A stretch of 64,000 bases of DNA from Salarias fasciatus (taxonomy: Eukaryota > Chordata > Actinopteri > Blenniiformes > Blenniidae), in the NCBI RefSeq assembly GCF_902148845.1, contig NW_021941230.1:13946297-14010296 (forward strand), given 5' to 3'. The position numbers were made by a program, and so were the translations under genes. Below are positions 12,724-31,326 of this stretch, piece by piece (within the stretch, counting starts at the first letter, position 1; the number at the start of each line of letters is the position of its first letter). The notes below the pieces were generated by a model. That model saw only the letters and a list, made by a program, of their open reading frames with translations, had not been told where the DNA came from and did no database searches.

Positions 12724-14072
12724 AATATTCTGTGTTCAGATTTTTCAGGAAGTAAAGAGGCAGAATGGTAAGATCTGTTTAACTGAGGATGAGGATGAAA
12801 ATCTGTTAAAAAAAAATTACTCGCGCAATTATTTTCAGAGGGTGGCGATATAGTTTTTGCTGTGAAAAGTGACTTGCTGTAATAGTTTGAACCACATGTG
12901 CATAATTTTCTGTGTTCACATACATTCCTGTTCACATGAGTGTGTTAGGCAACAGGATGAACACATGAACTCTGGGCAGGGATTGTCTCTGAAGCGCTGT
13001 TTTTGTGTGTTTCCCAGCGTCAGTAGAATGAGGACTGAGAGGCTCAGAGTCTGCAGAGAGCAGAGGGACTTCCAGCTCTGCAGTAATGATAGAACTGGCC
13101 TCGTTTAGCATAAACATAATGTATCATACTGCAGGATTTCCTCTGTCGTGTTGCATTTTAAGGTAAACCTGCGAGTTCCCCTGGTCTGAGGTGTGATCCG
13201 CCCAGACTGAGAGGGTGATGGTGCAGGTTTGCTTCTTGTTTATCGTCGGGCCCAGGCGCAGGCTCGCCCCGTGGCCGTGGCTTTGGAGAGCGGCTGGAGG
13301 TCAGACGCCTCCACCTCACGACATTTGCAGCAGGCCGTCGGAGGGAGCGAGGGCCTGCGCTCGCTCATCAAAGGCTCCGTCGGCGGTGGGGGTGGCGGTG
13401 GCGGTGGAGGCTGTTCCTGGGCTTTCAGCCACGAATCCTCACCTGAAAACAGCGGGACAGCGGAGAATCCTCGGCTGCGTCCGTCACTGCGCAGATCGAA
13501 GTGCAGTAACTAATGAAGCTGATGTGCGAGCAGTGATAAACTCTGCCGCGTCCCGTCATCGGGAAGGAAGGAGAAGCTCGGTGACAAGACTTTAACTCAG
13601 CCGCGTCGTTTTGAGGAGTAATCCAACGTGAGCGCTGGAAAGCCCGGCCGTTTACCAGAAGTCCAAAAATTCACGCCCACGGCTGGTGCGAGCTCTTGAA
13701 TTAGTCGTTCTGGTTTTGGATGATTTATTCATATTTATGCGTTGACAGGTCTGGATTTGCCCTGCAGACTTTTCCCCGTGTGGCGATTCTCCTCTTCCCT
13801 CTCTTGTCAGGACCATGTGCTAATTCGACCGTCTGAGAGCTGAGACTCGTCGCTCCTCAGGAAGTCGTGTCTCAGGTCCGCCCACAGGTCTGAGGGCTCT
13901 GGAGACTCGCTGCCGGGGGTCCGGGGGTCGAGCCTCGGCCTCAGAGGAGCAGTGTGAAGCTCCGCGGGTCTCGTGGAGATCCTGACCGAGCGGAGAGCCT
14001 TTTGTCTGCAGGTCGCTGACCTCGCTCTCTGTGAAGCCTGCGCTCAGCCTTTTAAACGCTTTCGCCGGAAGA

Positions 14073-14074
<2 letters not shown>

Positions 14075-14102
<28 letters not shown>
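14075..14102. repeat. (CA)n microsatellite
   Basis: Pure CA tract of ~28 bp. Nearby, 14720-14940 holds further GT and CA tracts on either side of a T-rich stretch. Confidence 0.85.
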
Positions 14103-14104
<2 letters not shown>

Positions 14105-15275
14105 CGCTTTTCATGTGTCCGTTAAGCAACTCGTGCGAACTCGAAGTGGGAGATCCGCTCCAGCAGCACAGGGACCTGCAGCGCACGTCCAGGAAGTCCG
14201 TCCTGGCCTCGGCTGAAGGAGGCCGGAGCAGTCCTGGTTACCAAATGTTTAAAGCTCTCGTCCTTCACTGAATACTCGCCCAGCGTTATCGATCACCTGT
14301 AGTCCCAATGAGATTGGACGAAGCGCGCCCAACACCGCCGATGTTCTCTCCCCATTAAATCAGCAGGATGAGATTGGCGTCCACATCCGTCTCGTCCCCG
14401 CCCGATTCCGTCCTCGCGCCACACAAAAGAGAGGACAGAGGAAAGAGCGAGAGGGAAGGCGGGATCGACGAGGAGAGGGCTAACAGGGCTCCGGCTGAGG
14501 CCGTCCGCGGAGGGCCGCACAAAAGAGGGGCGAGATGAGGCCGGTGATGGGCAGGCCGTCACATCCCGGGGGGGACAAAGGAGCCGGGCGGCAGGCGTCC
14601 GACAGACAGAAGGTCCATTTCCCCCCAACACAAAGGAGCCGGCCAGATGAAGCAGATTAGCACCTCTTTATGCCCATTGTGAAGCCTCTAAATGATAAGA
14701 TTTACCCCCTTCTCCCCGCACACGCGTGCGTGTGTGTCTGTGTGTGTGTGTGTGTGTGCATCTATGTGTGTGAACTCAAGACATCACAAGCTCTTTAAGG
14801 GATTTTTTTTTTCTCTCGCTCCCTTTTGCACATCAGGATATGCTCCACATTTTTTATATTTTCTTATTTTCTCTCTACTTCCACAAGCAGGTACTCACAC
14901 ACACAAACACACACACGCACACACACACACACACACACGTCCCTGAAGAGTCTTTTATTCGTCCTCACAGGTAGGACAGATGCGACAGCTGGCTTTTTGA
15001 GTCACTTCCCCTCTTTTTACTAAACCCTGAGTTTACAGTTTGAAGGGAGAAGCTTAAGTTAAACCGCTCGCTCCCTCCTCCCTGCATGACGCTGCTGCTT
15101 TCTTTAGGAAATGAAACTTTAAAGTGAGAGGGGATCTTTCTGTTGGTGACTTATGGTGATGGAGCGGTGAAAACACTCCTCCCTGTTCCCTCGCTGCACG
15201 TGAGGATGGTGAAGGTGCTTCTCTTCCCTGCTCGTCAGGGGCCTGATGGGGATGTTGATTATACCTTTGCATATA

Positions 15276-15289
15276 CTGCCATCTTGTGG
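15276..15289 (-). promoter_or_regulatory. CTCF-like motif (reverse)
   Basis: CTGCCATCTTGTGG is the reverse complement of CCACAAGATGGCAG, a strong match to the CTCF core. The motif lies on the - strand, facing the forward motif at 6126. Confidence 0.5.
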
Positions 15290-16690
15290 TGATTTTGTAA
15301 CATTTCAATCGTCCATCCAATTTCATCTAAATCCGCTGAAAACAGTTTCCTGCAACTTGTTCTTGAAATAAATATATAAGTCTCTGCTTCCGTTTGCTTT
15401 TTGAATGTCTTGTTGTTGTTTTTTATATGTTGTTGCTTTTTTAATTCAATTTATCTATTTATTTTTGACAACTGTCCTGCTTCACATGTTTTTTTGATGG
15501 TTGTTCGTCATGTTCGTTCAACATTTCTTTTGAACAGTATTTAATAGCGTTCTGCTTCATATCTGGGAATTCTGCATGAAGGAGGGGCAGCATTTATATA
15601 TTAATAGAAATACGATTATTTTACATGTCAATCAGAGGAAGAAAAAGAACTGACGCACTGCAGAAAGTTGAAAAGTATATAAAGATTATTTTAAATATTT
15701 TCACATAATTCAATAAATGCTCTTTCCCCCCATTTGTGTGTAAATTTCTATTGAGATCTCTAGTAAAGTGCCTGTTGTTTAATGAAAACTATTTTCTCAT
15801 GTTATACAGTCAAAACACGTAAATAAAAAATAAAATACATAAATGAACGAAGATCAATTAAAAAGAATCAATTCAATTTTTGGGGGTATTTTTCTCATGT
15901 GTTTTAATGGCAGGTGAATGGTATCGTGACAAAGAAGAACAGGAAGAATAAAGAAGACAAAAATGAAGTACTCATGTAATTGGTGGAAGTAGTCTTTTAA
16001 GTCAGATATTTCAGGGTTTCCAAAAAAAAAAGCCAAAAAAAAAAAAAACGGGACATGTGCTGCATAAATCCATTAAATTATTATTCATAAAACACTTTAC
16101 AAAATAGTTCATAGTGACAAGAGAGGTTTTGTCTCCTGAAACTTTCCACAGTAAACTCTGAACAGTTAAGCTGTGTGCGTGCGTGCGTGGCCGCGTGTCT
16201 GTCTGTCTGTGTCCAAACCCCTTTTAAATAAATTATAAATCTGTACACAATATACCATACACAGACATAAATCTACACCTATATACTTACATCTTATACA
16301 TAAACACAAATATATTGACAGTCACACCAATAAATTTGAAGTACGCCACGCACAGTAATCATCTGATTGATCATAAGTGATTTTATTTTGAAATATGCAT
16401 TTATTCTCATGAAAAAAAAATTATCCCTACATTTGTTTTTTATTCACTGCAGTTTGTCACACCTGCAGTACCGGCCTCCTCCCTTAGAGGCGCTGTCTCC
16501 CAGGCTGCAGCACTGAGTGACGTTCGTTCAGACTGTTGCGTAAAGTGTAGATTGCAGAGTCATGGATGGCAGCGGCTGTTTAACATGCGCACACGCCACA
16601 AGGACGACTGCTGCCTTGGCGTGACTCCACACTCTCCGGAGTATAGTTATGACAGGAAACGGGCTCCGAATCGCTCGTCCTCTCGGATTT

Positions 16691-17020
16691 GGGTCAGTGT
16701 TTTGGTGCGGAGGCTCGGTCTGAAGCAGTGAGCGGAGGACGGCAGGAGGGAGCTAACGGCTAACTGCTAACAGCTGGTGATCCTGCAGGGAGCTCTGTTA
16801 CTGAGAGGAAGAGCTTCATTTAAAGTTTTCTACAAACCTTCCCGGCGAATCAGGTTAGTGCTGTTTTATCTGCGTTCTCATTAGAGGCTGGTGAGCTGTT
16901 ACAGGTGTGTTTATGACGCTGTAAATGCAGCAAAACAAGTCTGGGTTTGTTGTAGGATCTTTTTTTAAGAAGTGTCTGTGCATTTTTTTCATTTGCACCT
17001 TGTCATGATTCTTCCTGCAG
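16691..17020 (+). promoter_or_regulatory. abcb6: abcb6 promoter, 5' UTR exon and first intron
   Basis: A GC-richer stretch follows the AT-rich desert. A likely non-coding first exon ends at 16853 (AATCAG before gttagt). The intron to 17020 ends cttcctgcag. The true transcription start is not visible; there is no clear TATA box. Confidence 0.45.
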
Positions 17021-17028
17021 GTGCAGCC

Positions 17029-21773
<4,745 letters not shown>

Positions 21774-22107
21774 ACTCTGAACTTGTAAAAAGTTTGTAGA
21801 TTTAATGTGCAATAACAGACGGAGGAGCCTTACTGAAGCCGAGGAGGTGTCAACACTATAATCACAGATCTATGAACATCCTGGAGGCAAAAACATCCGA
21901 TTTGATGATGGAAACGGATTCATTTAAAGCACTGTTGCCTCAAATTTGATGTTATTTATGTCCATTTTTCTCATATTTATGGTTTGTGTCTTTTTTTTTT
22001 TTTTTTCAACCTTGAGAAACGAGCCAATGGAGTTTGTGGGGTTTTTTTTTTGTTTTGTTTTTTTTAGCTGAATTTTGCATCATGTTTTTAGTACAATGTG
22101 AGTTTTT

Positions 22108-22113
22108 AATAAA
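22108..22113 (+). terminator. abcb6: abcb6 polyadenylation signal
   Basis: AATAAA about 335 bases after the stop codon. A second AATAAA at 22359-22364 could give a longer 3' UTR. Confidence 0.6.
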
Positions 22114-22374
22114 GCGATGTGCGCTCTGGCGTTAAAGGGACGATTCACACCGTTTAATGAAACCGGTCTAAATAATCCTGCATCATTCAACAAAACCTGG
22201 AAACGAAGCCAAACCGTCCAGTCTGAATGTATTTCAGTGGGAGTACGCCATCAGACGTGCTTCAGCCCCACTGACTTGGAAATATGTCATTATTTGGTGT
22301 TTTCTACCTATCTACTGACCGACCTACATATCAGCCTGTAAATACTCCGTTTAGTCACAATAAAGGTTTATGAG

Positions 22375-23103
22375 TGAAATCATTAATTTTCCTCAGTTTT
22401 ATTTTAATGTTTTTATCAATAGATTGAGAAAATCCCCAAAATTCTTTCTGGTCTTCTGTGTGTTTTATTGAGCTTCTTTATGTGTCATACAAACATTTGA
22501 GACTGTTCAGCTACTATCAAGCCGTTGAGGGATATTTCTACACTTAAAGGCTTTACATGAATACAAACTGACATATTTTAGAAAGATCTCTAGATTTTGG
22601 GTCATACACTGTTACATTATTTTAGTATTTATTTCAGTGGACTTTCATCGGTGTAGTGGAAAACCTTAGCAGTCTTTGTGGTAAACGCCGCAACAGGGAG
22701 TCAAAAATAGCTTTTTGACGTATCTGTAAAATATATTTTGCTGAAACTTCTTTAAGAAAGACGATGTGAAATGAAGCTCTATATATGTTTTATTGATATT
22801 GAATTTTTTTTTTTGACCTTTTGTCAGGAGGATGTGTTGTTTGAAATAATAAATATATAGAAAAAGTAATTCTGAATCCTTTATTACTGATGTCCGACTA
22901 AAGAATATTCAGTGGGGGGAAAAAAGCCATGTTAAATTCCTTTTCACGACAAATTCAAACATTTTCTGTATTGAAACAGAATAAATCTGTTCTTTGCTGA
23001 GTGTATTTAGGTCAAATAAAAGCCGTAAAACATGAGATTTCTCTTTGTTTATTTGATAATTTTTTTTTTACCTTATTTCTTTCTTGTACTGGTGTTGTGT
23101 GCA
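22375..23103. other. AT-rich spacer abcb6-cnppd1
   Basis: No gene or clear element. T- and A-rich unique-looking sequence up to the 37 bp tandem array. Confidence 0.6.
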
Positions 23104-23284
23104 CTGTCCTCACTGCGCCCCCTGCTGGCCGGCTGTATTACTGTCCTCACTGCGCCCCCTGCTGGCCGGATGTATTACTGTCCTCACTGCGCCCCCTGCT
23201 GGCTGGCTGTATTACTGTCCTCACTGCGCCCCCTGCTGGCCGGCTGTATTACTGTCCTCACTGCGCCCCCTGCTGGCCGGCTGC
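23104..23284 (-). repeat. 37-bp tandem array of five CTCF-like cores
   Basis: Five head-to-tail copies of a 37 bp unit, each holding GCGCCCCCTGCTGGC. The cores start at 23115, 23152, 23189, 23226 and 23263, exactly 37 bp apart. Reverse-complemented, the core (GCCAGCAGGGGGCGC) closely matches the extended CTCF consensus, so all five motifs point to the - strand. Units differ by only a few bases (GGATG in copy 2, GGCTGG in copy 3). The array ends ~150 bp before the cnppd1 start codon. Because 37 is not a multiple of 3, it reads open in several frames, which makes misleading repeat ORFs. Confidence 0.85.
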
Positions 23285-23433
23285 AGCTCGACTCGGAGGG
23301 AACTCGGTGTCCCCGCACACAGGCAGCGGCAGACAGGGCGTCAACGCGCACACACACAGGCGGGCAGTCTGGGCCAAACAGTCGTCTTATTCCACCATTA
23401 ACCACCAGACCTGATGTTCGATCTATAGTCGGA

Positions 23434-25685
<2,252 letters not shown>

Positions 25686-26545
25686 CGGCGGCCGGGCACC
25701 CCGCAAATGGAACCAGCATCATTTCTTCTACGTTTGTGTCCCAGACCTAAAGATTCGGGAGGAGGGCGCCCGGGAGAGACGCCGTCGTGTGCTATTATTC
25801 CCCCGCAGCGATAATCGCCAGCGGTTCGCAGATCATCTAGTGTATTGTTTGCTTTGCAGCAGCCTCCGTTCGGGGCTGCTGGGTGTGGAGAGTGGAGGTG
25901 AACAGTGGTTTGTCGACGCCGTCGTCTTGTTGGCAGGTTAATGAAGGTGTTTTTAAGGTCACTTCAAGCTTTATGGAAGCTTCACACAGTGTTTTTTTTT
26001 TTTTTTTTGCTCCGAAGGGATTGAATCTCACGCATATTTGCTTTTTTCAGCTTTCGTCTGTCTCGCTTAAAAGGTTTACATCAGACGTTGTTCACAAGCA
26101 CGTTACAAGCACTGAATCTGAACGAAGTCTGCATCAACAAGGACAGCAAAGCAGGTAGCTTGATAGGAAGCAGTGTCGTCATATCCGAACTCCTCATCAG
26201 ATCATCTGAAAGCCACTTTACTTCAACAGGGTGTTCGCCAAAAAAAGGTTAGTTTTTAATGTTGTGAAGGACAGTTCTGGGGTTTCATGCATTTCTGATC
26301 GGTTTTGTATTTAGCGTTAACAGCGAACTTGAGGGAAAAACTCAAAGAAGTTATTTTTCTGTACACCGTTACACGTGGATAGTTACTTTCTAATTGACGG
26401 ATTGCTACGAGCGTTTGGATTTGATACACTTTTCAGCCCCGCGTCCGTTCATTTGGGACATGATGTACAATGCAAATATTGTAAAAAAAAAAAAAAAAAC
26501 TATATGGGGGGAAAACCTGGGATTAATAAACACCTTTCTTTGAGA
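25686..26545 (+). other. cnppd1: cnppd1 3' UTR
   Basis: Non-coding sequence after the stop codon, with poly-T (25991-26008) and poly-A (26481-26497) tracts, ending at AATAAA 26525-26530. Confidence 0.55.
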
Positions 26546-26579
26546 GGTCTGAGTGTTTTCATTCATCCTGAGAGTTCCA

Positions 26580-26830
26580 GTCATTCTTAATGCCAAGCAG
26601 CCTTGCAGCCTGATGATACCGCCGCCGTGCTTTACAGTGGGTTGGCGGCAGCTCTCGTTTGTTCCACCGTGTACGGACACATTGTTCCAGCTCGCCGTGA
26701 GGCCCTTCAAGGTCCTGCTTGCTGTCTGCAGCCCTCACACACTTCCTCTGTCTGCGTTTGGTGACGATGAAGCCGGATGGAAACGTCACAAACTACTGAA
26801 ACTGCCTTTGAGATGCGTTTCACGCGAACA
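26580..26830. mobile_element. Degraded dispersed repeat fragment
   Basis: Contains GCAGCCTGATGATACC and GCCGTGCTTTACAGTGGG. These recall a common fish/amphibian repeat that reads roughly 'catgatgctgccaccaccatgcttcacagtggg'. A related stretch is seen at 48805-48890. Family and limits are uncertain. Confidence 0.35.
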
Positions 26831-27082
26831 GGTTTAGACGATAAGCGTCTGACAGAAGAACAAAGACGTCTGCTTCTGGCAGAGCTGCGAGCGGCGTCCC
26901 TCCCGTTGGACCTCCGCCAGCTCCTTTGACCCCTCCCCTCCTTGGCCTGACACATACCGCTCCAGAGCTCCTAATATAGACCCGACCGCTTTGTGGAAAA
27001 GGGTAACAAACCCCGGCCGCCGTCACCAGCAGCAGTTTGCTGCTTTGAAAAACAACTTTTTCATGGAACACACACCAGGATC

Positions 27083-27239
27083 ATGGAGCCTCCTTCACAG
27101 GTGAGAGACGGCATGGAGCGAGGCGGGGAAGGGCTGGAGGACTTCAAACTGTCACGTGGAGAATGTTGTGTTTCAGGTGTCATTCCGAAGAAAGAAGTCA
27201 GAACTGCAGGAACAAGGTGCAGTTATTCAGATGTGGATA

Positions 27240-27280
<41 letters not shown>

Positions 27281-29054
27281 TTGAGATCCAACCTGCCTTG
27301 CTTGTCGCTGTGCTGTGCACGCATGCATATAATGTCCGTGTCTAAATCTAACCCCCTGCTGTAACCAGCTGCTGCCATTCCTCCCGCAGAGGCTGATGCC
27401 ACCGTCTACATGAATTTCATGAAAAGCCACCGCTGCTACGACGCCATTCCAACCAGCTGTAAGCTGGTCATCTTCGACACCACGCTGCAGGTGATCCCGC
27501 GGGGCACGCCCTTTGTTTCTCTGTGTTAAAGCTTCAGTTACAGTGGATTTATCTGACGCCCCACAGGTGAAAAAGGCCTTTTTTGCACTGGTGGCAAACG
27601 GCTTGAGGGCCGCGCCTCTGTGGGACAGCAAGCTGCAGAGATTTGTGGGTAAGTTGAGGAATCGGTTGCACCATCTGTAAAGGTTTTGAACGTTGTTGAG
27701 CTGAAACAATCCCTCCTGTTCTGTCACAGGGATGCTGACGATTACAGATTTCATTAACATCCTCCACTGCTACTACAAGTCTCCCATGGTGAGTGTGAGC
27801 GCGCACCGAAAGCAGTTTGGTGGGTGGTTTTGTGTTGATTGCCTGACGTTGCTTTGGAAGGTGCAGATGTACGAGCTGGAGAGTCACAAGATCGAGACAT
27901 GGAGAGGTGAATCAGTTCAAAGTAAATAACCAGCGGCACCATCTCTGTGCGCACGTCCGGGCGAATTTCCATTCGAGCTCCCGTCTCTCCTTCTGTCCAG
28001 ATATCTACTTGCAGTATTCCAGTCACTTCCTCATCAGCATCTCTCCGGAGGCCAGGTGAGCACATGTCCTGTTCCTCCCTGCTTTCAGCCCCGTTGTGTG
28101 TTCTGATCAGCTCCCTTCTCCCGCCAGCCTCTTCGATGCCATCTATTCCTTACTCAGACACAAAATCCACCGGCTGCCCGTCATCGATCCGGAGTCGGGG
28201 AACGTCCTGCACATCCTGACACACAAAAGAATCCTCAAGTTCCTCCACATATTTGTGAGCGCGCTGCCCTCCGGTGTCGCCCATGTCTTCGTCCAGTGAG
28301 GTTCGTGATCTGCTGCTTGCGTCTTCTCAGGGGAAGAAGATCCGCCAGCCTGCGTTCGTCCGGAGGCAGATCCAGGAGCTGGGGATCGGCACCTTCAGGG
28401 ACATCGCCACCGTGCAGCAGACGGCGTCAGTCTATGACGCTCTCTCCATATTTGTGGAGCGGCGGGTGTCTGCGCTGCCGGTGGTGGACCAACAAGGTAG
28501 ACTTCTTTAAGAAAAATATATAAAACACTAGTATTGGTTTACTTCCATCGCTGCATCCAGTGGTTTGTTTTCCAGGCAAAGTGGTGGCTCTTTATTCAAG
28601 ATTTGACGTCATTGTAAGTAGAAAAAAAATCCGATCTGGCGTCCTATTCCGTTGCCAGCGAAGGTAAGACATTGAAATACACACCCAGGGCTGTTTGTTT
28701 TCGTCTTCAGAATCTGGCGGCCCAGAAGACTTACAACAACCTGGACATGACGATGCAGGAGGCGCTCCGCAGGCGCTCCTGCTACGTGGAGGGAGTGATC
28801 AAGTGTTATCCCGATGAAACTCTGGAGACTATTATCGACCGCATAGTGCAAGCTGAGGTACGCCACCGTTTCCCTTCACGTCATGGAACCACAGAACAAT
28901 ACTGTCCGGGCTCATCCCGTGTTCCTCCTGGTTGCAGGTCCACCGGCTGGTCCTGGTGGACCGAGCAGACGTGGTGAAGGGAATCATCTCTCTGTCTGAC
29001 CTGCTGCAGGCCATGGTGTTAACCCCAGCAGGTATTGACGCCCTTTTGTCCTAG
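27083..29054 (+). CDS. prkag3: AMPK gamma-3 regulatory subunit (12 exons, 331 aa)
   Basis: Nucleotide-sensing gamma subunit of AMP-activated protein kinase, a cytosolic alpha-beta-gamma complex; gamma-3 is the skeletal-muscle form in mammals. Exons: 27083-27100, 27177-27216, 27390-27490, 27567-27648, 27730-27788, 27861-27906, 28001-28055, 28128-28254, 28331-28496, 28576-28613, 28711-28857, 28938-29054. They are in frame throughout. Four CBS repeats fill residues ~30-325, with the family blocks [58 protein letters not shown] and VHRLVLVD. The ending [11 protein letters not shown] matches gamma-3 (human ends LSPAGIDALGA) rather than gamma-1 or gamma-2. The N-terminus is short ([13 protein letters not shown]) compared with the long human gamma-3 leader (489 aa total), giving gamma-1-like length. 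An upstream exon supplying a longer start cannot be excluded. Intron 2 carries a (GT)n tract (27247-27278). Confidence 0.93.
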
Positions 29055-30200
29055 TGCCAGGGGACAGAGGCTCCCCCACCTCTCCTTTCCCAGGCCTGTA
29101 GGTCTGAGTCCCGGCAGTGGACCCAGGCAGGTAGGCCCTGGAGCCTCTCGCTTCCTCCTGATCACCCTCCACCCTCCCTCTCGTCTGGCTCCTCTGCCTC
29201 CCACATGCTTTGTGTTTCTCAGCACTGAACGAGAGCTTTCATTCACTCAAATCCAGCTGTCTGAATCCCACAGAGGTTTTTATTTGTGTCTTTCAGAAAT
29301 TGACTCTGGACCGAAATGAGGAAGAGTGCTTTCCTGACAGTGCTGCTGTTTACATTAAAATACCTTCTGTGATCTAACCAGTGACTTTATCTGACTTGAT
29401 TCTGCAGTGTTTTCTATCTGATCAAATTGATCAACGTGTGTTTACTCATTCTATTTCTGTATTACCCACATGGGTTTTGTTGTATTGGTTTATTTATTGG
29501 AGTTTGTGTACTTTTTTCAGCTTTTTTTTTATGTTTTAATCACTTTGGGTTTGGCAGCATCCCACTTGCATTCTTTAATTTTTGTGTGAATGTGTGTGGT
29601 TACTTGTGCACAAACACAATTGTTTGGATTATGGCAGGAAACACATGGAATGCAAACATGTAAACGATACAACTTAAGTCACGAAAGTGTTGAATACAGA
29701 CATAGGAAACCGTGTCTTTTTCACAGCAATGTGTCTTTTTTTTTTTGTAAATATTTAGTGACATGAAAAAGTAGTCTTGACATGGTGATGTTTATTGATA
29801 TAATCAGACAAGACACACTGTATTTTGTATGATGTATGAAATGAATAAAGTTACATATTTGTGTTCTTAGTAAGATTTATACACGCCAGTGTTAGCAATA
29901 AAATGCACTTAGTGTCTCGCCACCATATTGGATGGGTCTCAGCCAGGACTTTTCCTGTTACTATGTAAGGCACTGCATTGTAAATATTATACTCTTCTTT
30001 TCTTTTTTTATCCACTCCAATTTCAAGAAAGTCAAAAATTCCTCTCCAAAGAACTATTGTGGTTTATGCAGTCATTACAGGATGAAAATCAACATTTGTA
30101 TGCACCCTGTATCAGAAACACATATCTGAAGTTTGTAATAAATATAAACGGTGTGAAAATTGTTCGAAAATTGAGTGTGCTGTGATCATTTCAAATGTGT
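29055..30200 (+). other. prkag3 3' UTR and spacer
   Basis: Candidate polyadenylation signals are ATTAAA at 29354-29359 and AATAAA at 29844-29849. The stretch 29380-30180 is T-rich with no gene. One of several further AATAAA sequences (near 29897 and 30136) might be used. Confidence 0.5.
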
Positions 30201-30723
30201 AAACAACTGTTTGAACGCACGAGAACCGAAGCGGAGACCCATTCAAGATGGCGACCGGGCTGGTCCGTCAGATCCGCTCATACAGTAGCGTGTACGTCTC
30301 TGTGCGTCTATGATTCTATTGATATACGTCTATGGTCCAGTCCCCGGTAAACAAGGAAACACGTGACTACATTTTTCTCCTGTGACGTCATCCGATTCCT
30401 CCGCCCATCTGCGCGTCCATTTACCGGAAGTTGTCCAGAATAAAGGCAGGATCTGATGCAATTTATCAAAATAATATATTTTATTAACTACGCGAATTTG
30501 GACTTATGGGTATGTTTAAATAGTTTTCAAATCAAAATGTAATCTTGTGCAATTTCATCCTCGAAATAGATAAATAAGCGCCGTGTCGATATCTTGAAGA
30601 GGTGGTGGGTTTTATTTTGAAGGCACTAAGCGGAAGTAGCTTTCCTTCATGTGAGCGGAACCTGACGGTGGTCTCTCCATAAGCCCCGTGATCTCCGAAA
30701 CAACATAACAAAGTGGAGGAAAC
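30201..30723 (+). promoter_or_regulatory. retreg2: retreg2 promoter region
   Basis: TATA-less housekeeping-type region. CAAGATGGCG at 30244-30253 fits a YY1 core-promoter motif. ACCGGAAGT at about 30423-30431 and GCGGAAGT at about 30630-30637 fit ETS-family sites. Transcription probably starts at one of these. Sites are read by eye. Confidence 0.4.
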
Positions 30724-31295
30724 ATGGCGAGCGGAGAGGAGGCCAGAAGACGCCCCTCGGTGAGCTCGTCCTCGGTCGGCGTGGAGGACCTGTTCCCCGC
30801 GGGGGCTTCGGAGCAGAGCTGCGGGGACGGGAACCCGGAGCTGGTCCGCCTGCGGGAGCGGCTCCAGGCTTGGCTGTCGCAGTATGAGAGCCCGCTGCTG
30901 TGGCTGCAGAGGCTGCTGGTGTGGGAGAGGCCGCTGCACAGCATCTCCGTGGCCCTCACGCTCAACACTCTGTTCTGGTGAGCGGCTTGCTCTGATCCTG
31001 CTGCCCCGGGAGCGTTAGCTCGCGAGCTAATGTCAGCCGGGACTTCCACCAGTGGATGTCGGGATAAGTTAGCTAATCCCACGTCGGGTAGCCTCGTGCT
31101 AACGTAGCTTGCAGATCACTGTCAGTGATTTCCTGCGCGGCGGTCGTGGCTCCATCGGATCTGTTGGGAAATGTATTGTTGCGTGAGTGAAGTGATTTAG
31201 CGTTGTTGCACCTGTTTGGGGAGGTGAACTGACAAACAGTAACACCATGCTGCTGGCTCAGGCCTTGTCTGGCAGCTGTCAGTGACGGAGTGCTG

Positions 31296-31326
<31 letters not shown>

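Noticed and set aside
23104-23284. Tandem array with regular 37-bp period, CRISPR-like at first sight
   Set aside because: The whole 37 bp unit is repeated; there are no unique spacers, and the setting is a vertebrate chromosome.
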